Assembly: GCA_025201865.1 (NCBI GenBank)
Contig: MU602796.1
Coordinates: 17,799 to 50,316, forward strand
Direction: 5' to 3'
Origin: Ramicandelaber brevisporus
Lineage: Eukaryota > Kickxellomycota > Ramicandelaberales > Ramicandelaberaceae
Length of the DNA stretch: 32,518 bases
The notes beneath the pieces were generated by a model. It was not told the DNA's origin, searched no databases, and saw nothing but the letters and a program-made list of their open reading frames with translations. Below are positions 25,391-32,518 of the stretch, piece by piece (positions within the stretch are counted from its first letter, which is position 1; each line of letters starts with the position of its first letter). Made by a program: the position numbers and the translations under genes.

Positions 25391-25960
25391 TTAAGCCCGT
25401 TGTGACTGCTGAGTGTGCATTGCCGGTGATGCTGCGGCCTGTGTATATGCTGCTGGATCGTACGTGTAATAGTAACTGTTTGTTCTGCCAGCATCAGCTG
25501 GATTTGTGGTAGCAGCCGCAAGCTGTGGAGTCAGTGCTGGCGAGTCTGTTGATGTAGCCGCAGCTGTCGTGTAGATTGCGTATGGAGCCGCAGCTGTGGT
25601 CACGTATCCATACTGATATCCTGTAGATGCGTACGGAGAGCTATACGGATTCTGCACCACTTGGTACGGCTGTGCTGCTGTAGACACTGCAATCGCCACC
25701 ATGTTCGGGTCGTGAACTTTTGTGCCATCTGCATAATACATGCCGTTGTTATCGGGCATGACGAGTGTGGTGTGGTTTTCGCCAATGATGCCCATGTTGA
25801 CTGCATCGGTTACAACTTTGACGGCCATTTCGCCGTTCTCGACTTGCTTTTGCATCCGCAGCATTCGCTTGCGAGTGTAGCGTCTGTACACAAAGAAGCC
25901 GATGACCGCAAGCACGCCTATAGCTGTGCCGACCGAGCAATAGATTGGTACTCCACCCAT
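25391..25960 (-). CDS. Single-pass membrane protein, ectodomain-less paralogue of the 26706-28187 gene
   Basis: This 189-aa protein starts almost at its membrane span (residues 8-24, VGTAIGVLAVIGFFVY), followed by RRYTRKR, which predicts a cytoplasmic C-terminus and a signal-anchor topology. Residues 24-57 match the juxtamembrane region of the next gene upstream at 15 of 34 positions in a hand alignment, including ENGEMAVKVVTDAVNMG against ENSDQAVQALTDAVNAG. The tail is Ala/Tyr/Pro/Thr-rich, and both proteins contain YSSPY. No ectodomain or signal peptide is seen. The frame is open 7 codons upstream of the ATG to a TTAG that could be an intron acceptor, but no ectodomain exon was found in the 745-base gap. 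Function unknown. Confidence 0.72.
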   Translation of the reverse strand: MGGVPIYCSVGTAIGVLAVIGFFVYRRYTRKRMLRMQKQVENGEMAVKVVTDAVNMGIIGENHTTLVMPDNNGMYYADGTKVHDPNMVAIAVSTAAQPYQVVQNPYSSPYASTGYQYGYVTTAAAPYAIYTTAAATSTDSPALTPQLAAATTNPADAGRTNSYYYTYDPAAYTQAAASPAMHTQQSQRA

Positions 25961-26705
25961 GATGCTTTCTCGGTGTCGATACTAACTGAAGCTGTTGACG
26001 TTGTAAAAAATAAAAATGGAAATAGCGTGGAGGTGAGAACAGAGCAGAGCAGAGCAGAGCGGTATTCGAAATCAGCGACGACCAGATGGGCCGAATTGGA
26101 TGGAAGCCACAAAGACGGTCGTTGGTGCTGCTGTTACTGGTGTTTGCTGTTGTTTGTTGTACCGAAAGCCTGCCTATCAACGTGCAGTGATGATATAAAG
26201 TACAAGTAAAAGAAGAAGAAGAAGCGAAAGCAAGGGTATCAAAGTAAAAGTGGGTGGAGGTGGAAGGAGTGCACACCAAGACTGGTAAGTATACGAACAG
26301 AGTCCGGCGTATCGTTTGTTGACTTGCTTTGCTTCGCCTCACAGTTCAGTGACAAACCGCACAACCACCGACACACACAAAAATGCACACACGTACGCAC
26401 GCACGCTCACACAAAGCGAAAAGAGAACAGAAGACTGGGAGGATAAAGGCGGACCAGAGAACAGGGAATCGCGAAGGATTTGGGGGGAAGGGAAGGGAAG
26501 CTGGGTGACCCGAGTCAAGTATATTGGACTTCCGTTTGCCATTGACGCCCACGCGATTCGTTGCCATAATGTCTAAAAGTAGTAAAAATAGAAGCGATAA
26601 TCTGCTCGCGAGCATGTACGACGTGTTCATCATGATGACCTTTAAAAATTGTAAATAAGCGATGGCACAGTAACGACGGGAAGAGAGGAAGGTGAGAAGA
26701 TTAAA
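25961..26705. other. Intergenic region between two membrane-protein paralogues
   Basis: It contains four agagc units (26041-26060), a CA-rich stretch (about 26370-26413) and a G/A-rich block near 26480-26505. A minus-strand ORF at 26346-26633 starts with a hydrophobic leader but ends in translated CA repeat and is not convincing. No gene is called. Confidence 0.5.
26041..26060 (+). repeat. Four-unit agagc pentamer repeat
   Basis: Four exact agagc units lie upstream of the short membrane-protein gene. Confidence 0.9.
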
Positions 26706-28187
26706 TTAAGGGCGAGGTGCAGACGACTGTGGAGTGGCACCAGCTGCTGGTGGAGCTGCTGCAGAAGATGAAATCACTGGAGCCGTGGCAGATTCGCTGG
26801 CAAACACTTGGTAGCCATAGGGAGATGAATAAGCACCAGTTGCCGGGTCTGGCGCGTGGACATAGTACAAAAACTCGCCCGTAGATGGTGTGATGGCGGC
26901 AGTTGTGCCCAGAGCAGCCGCAGCAGCCGCAGCAGATGTGCCGGCAGCGGAAACGTAGATTGGCTGGCCATGTTCATCAATCGTCTGGTAGAGCAGTGCA
27001 GCCTGCTCACCTTCGCCAGATACAACAGGTGCACCGGTAGCTACAACGACGGTCGTAGGCTGCGAGTCAAGCAAGCCCTCATATGGGTTGGTGTTGAACG
27101 CACCGGCATTAACAGCATCAGTCAATGCCTGCACGGCTTGGTCACTGTTCTCGATGCGCTTCTCCATCGTCTTCATCTTCCGCTTTGCCCAGAAGCGATA
27201 CGCAATCAATGCAATGATCATGATGGCACCCACGCAGATACCAATGATGCCGGCGACTGGGAACGAGTGGCTGGTGCTACTACTGGTGCTTACACCGCCA
27301 GAACCACTGCTACCTGAATCTTTATGAAACAGGTAGCTTTCGGAGAGATTTGGCGCGCCATTGATGATGTTCTGTTTAAAGTACGACATGCGGACATAGT
27401 AGTCAACCGTGTCTGGATCGCCACAGGCTGCGGGGGTGATGCTCTTGGACTTTGACAAGCTGCCACTCGAGTGATAGATGCCCAACAGCGTCTTCTTGCC
27501 GTCTTTCTCCGTGCGCATCGCCATATCAGCCGCACCATAGTCGCACACTTTAGATGTTGTGCAAAAGTACTGCTGATCTCCCTGGAATTTGTAGTCGAGC
27601 TTGTTGTTTGCGCTCTGGCACGTTTCCTTGCTGAGGACCTTCGCTGTAGTCTCAGTCAGCTTTGGATCGAGCTCATAGCTGGACAACTTGGTTGTCTTGT
27701 AGATGGTCAGAATCTCGTCGTCGGCAGCAGGACTGTACGTGAGCTTGATTGGTTCAAAGCTGCTAATGCTCAGGTTCAGTGCCTTGCTAGTCTTGTACAA
27801 TGTCACAGTGTCGCCCGTGTCTTTACCATCAACATGTGTCACATTGACAAAGTCAGACGCACTTTGGTTAGCGTTGCTGGCGGCTGGAGTGTTGTTATCG
27901 CTGCTTTTGGCCGAAGCTGAGTCTGTTTGCGGCTGCTCCATCGGCTCAGAGATGACAGAGCAGCGTCTGATGGACATCAAGTAGTCTGGCGAAATGGCTG
28001 CAAACGTGCACCAACGATAAACGGCACCGCTGCCACCAGCGACTCGATTGTAGATTTGATGCTGGTAAAACGAGCCAATGGACATTGCCTTCATGTCGCC
28101 ACCAGTGCCTGTTTCGTCCATGTCTGTGGCAGTGCTAGGTCTGACCATCAGCAGACTGCATAATGCAAATAGAGCAAGGCAGCGCAT
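26706..28187 (-). CDS. Type I membrane protein with inactive trypsin-like (S1A) ectodomain
   Basis: The 493-aa protein has a signal peptide (1-20), an ectodomain with the chymotrypsin-fold pattern, a membrane span (about 310-330, VAGIIGICVGAIMIIALIAY) and an Ala/Pro-rich cytoplasmic tail. S1A landmarks: RVAGG (48-52) for the IVGG terminus, ISPDYLMSIRRC (65-76) for ISPxxVLTAAHC, DDEILTIYKTTKL (156-168) for the DIALLRL strand, CDYGAADMAM (215-224) for CxGDSGGPL, LLGIYHSSG for LVGIVSWG, and DYYVRMSYFKQNI for VYTRVSxYxxWI. The six mature cysteines pair as 60-76, 190-209 and 215-255, the three core trypsin disulfides. The catalytic His is Arg (R75) and Ser is Ala (A219), so it should be proteolytically dead and may act as a receptor or binding domain. 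Confidence 0.78.
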   Translation of the reverse strand: MRCLALFALCSLLMVRPSTATDMDETGTGGDMKAMSIGSFYQHQIYNRVAGGSGAVYRWCTFAAISPDYLMSIRRCSVISEPMEQPQTDSASAKSSDNNTPAASNANQSASDFVNVTHVDGKDTGDTVTLYKTSKALNLSISSFEPIKLTYSPAADDEILTIYKTTKLSSYELDPKLTETTAKVLSKETCQSANNKLDYKFQGDQQYFCTTSKVCDYGAADMAMRTEKDGKKTLLGIYHSSGSLSKSKSITPAACGDPDTVDYYVRMSYFKQNIINGAPNLSESYLFHKDSGSSGSGGVSTSSSTSHSFPVAGIIGICVGAIMIIALIAYRFWAKRKMKTMEKRIENSDQAVQALTDAVNAGAFNTNPYEGLLDSQPTTVVVATGAPVVSGEGEQAALLYQTIDEHGQPIYVSAAGTSAAAAAAALGTTAAITPSTGEFLYYVHAPDPATGAYSSPYGYQVFASESATAPVISSSAAAPPAAGATPQSSAPRP

Positions 28188-29038
28188 AACGAAAGAGAGT
28201 GTGTGGTATGTACTGCAGGTGATAGAGGGAAAGAGGAAGAGAGGAAGAGAGGAAGGGAGGGAAAGAGAGGCGGAAGTAGCGTCGACAGCCTGGACCGGAA
28301 GTGAGCTTTGTGAGTGTCGTTTGATAGGGCTTGAAGGTCAAAAGAGCGACAGAAAGTAACTCGCGTGTGTGTACGTCAACTCCAATAAATCCAGGTGGTT
28401 ACACGTCTGACGACTAAAGGGCAACACGCGCGAAAGGTTGATAACAAACTCAAAGAAGAAGAGGAAGAAAAAAAAACAAGTTGAAGAAGTCTAGGTTGCA
28501 AGTGAACAGCGAAAAGAAGCAGCGGAAGAAGAGGAAGAGGCAGTGTGAGCGAAGCAATGAGAGTGTGCCTGACTGTGAACGGCAACAGTCGATGCAGTCA
28601 ATAACACTGTGAAGGATAAGGGTATAGTTTATATTTGGTACTGTGCTGCGAGCACCCGCGAAGGCTTTGGGAACCCATCGCATACATCGCATACACCGAA
28701 CCACACACACCACACTCGTGACTTGCCTTCTTTCCAAAGAGGTAAACAAAGAGCACTGGCTGCGTTTTAACAACAACAAAAGAACACACAGCACGAAGTA
28801 TGTGCAGAAGCTTTCTTGATGCCACCGCTACTGTTCTTTGTAAGCGACAAAAAAGTGACACATACATACACCACGATGGCTACTGTTTCCGTTGTTGTTG
28901 TTATGCTTTCCTCCTGTTTTCTTCTTTGACCTTTTTTCGATTCAACCTTTACAATACAAACCTAATACAACCCAATATTACGTGTTCGTGAAACTAGACG
29001 AACCGAACCGAAACGAAACAACACTCAACTAGCCAGCT
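28188..29038. promoter_or_regulatory. Divergent intergenic region (pseudoprotease gene and UBX gene)
   Basis: These 851 bases lie between two divergent starts and probably contain both promoters. A purine-only tract lies at about 28225-28270, close to the pseudoprotease start; a second purine-rich block is near 28455-28550. I found no convincing gene, TATA box or RNA gene. Confidence 0.5.
28225..28270 (+). repeat. GA-rich purine tract
   Basis: A near-uninterrupted purine run made of gagga and aaga units lies in the divergent promoter region. Confidence 0.75.
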
Positions 29039-29822
29039 ATGGATCGTGATGTTCAAGTGGCACAGTTCTGTGCAATGACGGATACAGCACCTGACGTTGC
29101 GGAACAGTACTTGGCCATGGCAAACGATGACTTTGAAGCTGCAATCGGCCTTTACTTCGAGATTGGTCCAACTAGCGGTGGAGCTCAACAGCAGGCTTCA
29201 AACACTGCTGCAACTGCCAACAGACAATCTGCCGACCCATTCGGCATCGGTGGTGGTGGTGGTGCAGGTGGTGGTGCAGACTATGACGATATCCGTGCAC
29301 CAATTCAGCCACAGCGCACCACGCTAGCTTTCGACGATAGTGGAGACTACGGTGGAGACTATGGTGGATATGATTTCGGAAGAGGAGGTGGCGGAGGAAG
29401 AGGAAGAGGAAGAGGAAGTCGTGGTGGCTTTGGTGGCTTTGGTGCAGGCGATTTTGGATTTGACGATGAAGGCAATGATCCCGAATTGGAAATGGCACTT
29501 AATATGAGCAGAGGAGATGCTGGTGGAGGTGGAGGTGGAGATGTAGGTAGCGGACGTGAACATGGAGCAGATTCAACGAGATCGGCATTGAGAGGAATGT
29601 ATGATGATTTTGGAGAGACACATGACGGATCAAGAAGAATGGATCCTGGCTCGGTTGTTGAAATTGGCAGTGGCGATGATGATAATCATAATGAATATGC
29701 AGATGATCCAGTCGATGTTCTCGCGGCTTTGGAAACTGCCGGTGGCATCTCTGGTGCATCCAATTTGCCAATGAGTCGCACAGGCACATCATCATCTGCC
29801 ACAGCACCAGCCTTTGCAGCTT

Positions 29823-29854
<32 letters not shown>

Positions 29855-30877
29855 CCAAAGAGCAAGTTTGATGAGCTATTTGAACCGCCAGCTGATCTCC
29901 TGCACAATGCACCACTGGATACTCTGCTTGGCTGGGCAAAGGGTCAGCAAAAGTACGCCATTGTAAATCTCCAAGATCCAACCATATTCCAATGCCAAGT
30001 TCTGAATCGTGACTTGTGGAAAGACAAGAGAGTTCGGGAACTCATTGAAAATAGCTTCTTATTGACTCAGTATCAGATTGGTTCAGCTGATTATTCAAAC
30101 TATGTATCGTTGTATGGTGCAGTTGATGTATTGCCTCATATTGCCATTCTTCATCATCAGACTCGTGCTCGAGTGGCGATTGTTCCTCAGAGAGCTCACC
30201 AGCCCGACCAGTTTATTGACTTTTTGTATGATTTCTTGGGTGGCGCGTCAACTGCATATGGTGCCGCTACGCAACCACCCCAACCTCAGAGACAAGCTGC
30301 TGGAGAGAGTGCAAGGACGGAGAATGTACGCTCCGATGATTTGGAGCAGCGCATGCTTGAAGAGGCCATTGCCGCTTCTCTGCGCGACGCTGAAGAGAAC
30401 CAACTCAAGGCGGAACCCATTGTAGTGGATTCGGACGTAGATGATGCTGCCAACAAAGCCCAATCAGCCATTGCAGCTTCTACCGCCCCTGCTGCTGCTG
30501 CGCCATCATCGCACTGGTTTGACTCCATTCCCGCTACATTGTTGCCATCCGATACAAAGCCTGGTCCTGATGCCACTCGTATTCAAGTCCAGTTTGGCGA
30601 TGGAGCCCGAAGCACTCTCGTAATCCGTAAAGATGCCCATGTGCGTGACATCCTCTCGCATGTTCGTTCAATGGTGATTGAGAGAGCTGCAAACTCTGCT
30701 GAGATGGAGAAGCAGCTGTCTACCACCGACTGCATTGAGCTTCACTTCCAGGCTGCTCGTGGAGCAAAGACTACCACTCGCTTGAGCAAAATGCTGGATT
30801 CCACAGTTACTGAAGCTGGATTGACAATGGCTTCTCTGCGTGTTGAGGTTCTTGGCCGTGATGAAGAGTATGATTAA
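29039..30877 (+). CDS. UBX5: UBA-UAS-UIM-UBX protein, Cdc48/p97 cofactor (Ubx5/UBXN7 type)
   Basis: Domain order matches Ubx5/UBXN7, which link Cdc48/p97 to ubiquitylated clients and cullin ligases. Residues 4-45 are UBA-like (FCAMTDTAPDVAEQYLAMA, then DFEAAIGLYFE); about 285-400 form the thioredoxin-like UAS domain (LLGWAKGQQKYAIVNLQD, LPHIAILHHQTRAR); about 435-452 a ubiquitin-interacting motif (LEEAIAASLRDAEENQ); about 512-606 the UBX domain (IQVQFGDGARSTLVI...VTEAGLTMASLRVEVL). Two oddities: an Arg/Gly-rich segment (about 115-145) sits between UBA and UAS, and the FPR loop used to bind p97 is replaced by FQAAR at 570-574. A poly-Ala run from GCA repeats precedes the UAS domain. At 612 aa it is longer than yeast Ubx5 because of disordered inserts. 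Confidence 0.85.
29823..29853 (+). repeat. GCA repeat encoding poly-Ala
   Basis: About ten CAG-type triplets are read here in the GCA frame, giving Ala instead of the Gln encoded by the same repeat in neighbouring genes. Confidence 0.9.
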
Positions 30878-31028
30878 CTTATTCCTCTTGCTCATTCCAA
30901 ATACAACTAATATAAATCTCTCTCTTTCTCTCCTTTTTCAAATCTTCAAAGAAAAACATGTTTTCCTAATCTCTAAATACTTGCCAAGTAGTTAAGTATA
31001 CTAATTATAATAAAGAAAACAGAATTAT

Positions 31029-31074
31029 AAATGATAAATGATGAATGGTGGATAGTGAATGATGAATGATAAGT
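31029..31074 (+). repeat. Degenerate aatgat(g)a repeat
   Basis: Imperfect 7-8 base units of aatgata/aatgatg type lie just past the stop of the GCK-III kinase, in the gap between converging genes. Confidence 0.7.
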
Positions 31075-31084
31075 GAAACAAAAC

Positions 31085-32518
31085 TTATTCAAGACGAGTA
31101 ATGAAATCGTGCAGAATACGGTCTGAAATGCCCGGAATCTGACGCTCGGCATTCTGGAAAGCATCCAGCAGCGACCGCAGAACTGACTTGGTTGCGACAT
31201 TGCGCTGTGCAGCCATCAAGTCATTGAGAGTTGGCTCAACAACTGAGTGGAATGTAGTCTGCTGCAACTGCTGCTGCTGCTGTTGCTGCTGCTGATACTG
31301 GAGAGAAGGTGAACCTGGAGGCAACGACTGTGCCGATGGACGAGTGCTGATAATTGGGGCATTCGCGGCAGCTGCAGGAGCACGAATGGTGTCAAACTCA
31401 TCATCACCGCCTCCACTAGCGGCGCTCGAGATGGCGCGAATTGGAGAGTATGACTGTGGTGGAGTTCCAGACCCGGCAAATCCACCAGCATTTCCAAGAC
31501 CAGAGGGAGCCATGGGCTCAGCGTGAGCATGGGCATGGGCCAATGTTGGCAACACAACAGGTGATGGTGTGCGAGCCACAAGCTGAGGTGGTTGATGATA
31601 TCCCATCTGTGGACTGCCGGTGATATGCTGAGATTGGCGGGATGGAGATGGAGGAGCTCCGCCACCATACTGGCTCAAGCGATTCGATGGCTGAGGGATA
31701 TTATGGGCAACTGCAGAGTTTGATGGAGGTGGATGCATGTATGGAAGTTGCTGTGAAGAGCTTGACGGCTGAGTTCTGTTGTTACTCGGCGAAGACGGTG
31801 CAGCAGCTGGATGAGATGACTGCTGTTGACGATACTGCAACACTGGCTGAGATGGTTGTTGCTGTTGCTGCTGAGAGTAGCGAGAGGCAGCTGCGGCCGG
31901 TGAGCTTGGATGAGGATGAGAAGGTGGTGGGGGCAATGCAACATTGGGCGGCTGCGGAATGCGTGATGGCTGCTGCAGCTGAGGTGAAGATGGCACAGCT
32001 GGCAGTGGTTGTTTCGGCGGAAGTTGCTGCTGTGAAGACTGTTTACGTGGAGACTGGTCAAGCTGAGTGTGAGATGGCCGGGGCGGCAGTTGAGGCGATT
32101 GCTGAGGCTGTGGCTGCATAGATGGCACCTTATCGGAAGCCAAGCGCATAGTCTCAAACTCCCACTCCATACCCGCTTCTTCCTGGCCCCTCGGAGGCAG
32201 CGCCGGTGGTGGCTGCTGCTGTTGCTGTTGTGGTTGACCCGGACGTGCGATACCGGCCTTGTTGGCTGCAGCTGCGGCTACATTGTTGACCTTGTTTAAT
32301 GCGATGCGATCGCGACGCTGCAAGACTTCAGTCAGGTAAGAAGTCTTCTTTGCACTGCGAATGAATCGATGGTTGAGCAATTCCTTTGCACTTTTGCGGT
32401 TACTTGGAGACATTTGTAGACAGCACGAGACAAAGTCCTTGAATGCCAAACTGTAATTGCCAGTCAATTGAGGTGGATCTGATTTTGGAATCAAAAACAC
32501 AACCTTGAAAGGATGCTT
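31085..32518 (-). CDS. GCK-III Ste20-family kinase (Nak1/Sid1-like), 5' partial
   Basis: The frame runs off the window end, so most of the kinase domain is missing. The first visible residues, HPFKVVFLIPKSDPPQLTG, then YSLAFKDFVSCCLQMSP and NRKSAKELLNHRFI, are subdomains X-XI of a germinal-centre kinase of the MST3/Nak1/Sid1/Kic1 group. The following RSAKKTSYLTEVLQRRDR is typical of the group. A long Gln/Pro/Ser-rich linker leads to a conserved C-terminal helix region (TLNDLMAAQRNVATKSVLRSLLDAFQNAER...DFITRL) used for Mo25/partner binding and dimerisation in relatives. Fungal members act in the morphogenesis (RAM/MOR) or septation (SIN) network; which one cannot be decided without the rest of the protein. 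Confidence 0.85.
   Translation of the reverse strand, partial: KHPFKVVFLIPKSDPPQLTGNYSLAFKDFVSCCLQMSPSNRKSAKELLNHRFIRSAKKTSYLTEVLQRRDRIALNKVNNVAAAAANKAGIARPGQPQQQQQQPPPALPPRGQEEAGMEWEFETMRLASDKVPSMQPQPQQSPQLPPRPSHTQLDQSPRKQSSQQQLPPKQPLPAVPSSPQLQQPSRIPQPPNVALPPPPSHPHPSSPAAAASRYSQQQQQQPSQPVLQYRQQQSSHPAAAPSSPSNNRTQPSSSSQQLPYMHPPPSNSAVAHNIPQPSNRLSQYGGGAPPSPSRQSQHITGSPQMGYHQPPQLVARTPSPVVLPTLAHAHAHAEPMAPSGLGNAGGFAGSGTPPQSYSPIRAISSAASGGGDDEFDTIRAPAAAANAPIISTRPSAQSLPPGSPSLQYQQQQQQQQQLQQTTFHSVVEPTLNDLMAAQRNVATKSVLRSLLDAFQNAERQIPGISDRILHDFITRLE

Noticed and set aside
25749-26342. Minus-strand ORF of 197 aa upstream of the short membrane protein
   Set aside because: It overlaps that gene in another frame, has no trypsin-like or membrane features and is mostly Ser/Thr low complexity.
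26346-26633. Minus-strand ORF with a hydrophobic leader, possible secreted protein or first exon of the short membrane gene
   Set aside because: Its second half is translated CA/TG repeat and no donor/acceptor pair joining it to the downstream gene was convincing.
1-32518. tRNA, rRNA, CRISPR array, transposon or viral insertions
   Set aside because: I looked for cloverleaf boxes, arrays with spacers, terminal repeats and transposase or polymerase motifs and saw none that I could support by eye.

Overview
The window is nuclear DNA from a eukaryote, most likely an early-diverging fungus. It encodes Atg1 with fungal-type architecture, a Nak1/Sid1-type germinal-centre kinase, a mitochondrial ribosomal protein, a Reb1/TTF-I-like Myb factor, a homeodomain factor and a fungal-style SH3 membrane protein. 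Genes are compact and mostly single-exon; one well-supported 175-nt GT-AG intron is visible. Mixed CAG/CAA tracts make many proteins Gln-rich. A zygomycete-grade lineage (Zoopagomycota/Kickxellomycotina) is my guess, at low confidence.

Layout: 1-1488 (+) F-box protein, cut at its 5' end; 1645-1932 (+) small secreted Cys peptide; 2632-6159 (+) Atg1; 6409-7326 (+) endonuclease V; 7502-7795 (+) Gly-rich secreted protein with a TATA box; 8235-9071 (-) mitochondrial uL6; 9223-11283 (-) Myb protein; 11418-12002 (-) unusual eIF5A paralogue; 12647-14914 (+) Gln/His-rich coiled-coil protein; 15202-17682 (-) homeodomain protein; 17907-19040 (-) ACAD10/11-type kinase ending in a peroxisomal AKL signal; 19235-21371 (+, spliced) UBA protein with a possible ESCRT-I UMA-like N-terminus; 21596-25237 (+) SH3 type I membrane protein; 25391-25960 (-) and 26706-28187 (-) two related membrane proteins; 29039-30877 (+) UBA-UAS-UIM-UBX protein; 31085-32518 (-) GCK-III kinase, cut at its 5' end.

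Several genes belong to ubiquitin, trafficking and autophagy functions (F-box, Atg1, UBA/ESCRT-I-like, UBX), but there is no operon-like logic and this is probably ordinary gene order. The parts most worth a second look are: (i) an eIF5A paralogue whose hypusine loop has no modifiable lysine and which carries a metallothionein-like Cys tail; (ii) a membrane-anchored, chymotrypsin-fold protein whose catalytic His and Ser appear replaced (a pseudoprotease), next to a tandem paralogue that keeps only the transmembrane and cytoplasmic module; (iii) a predicted Kex2-processed four-cysteine peptide; (iv) a micro-exon start in the UBA gene; and (v) an exact 76-bp tandem duplication across the stop codon of the GC-rich F-box gene.
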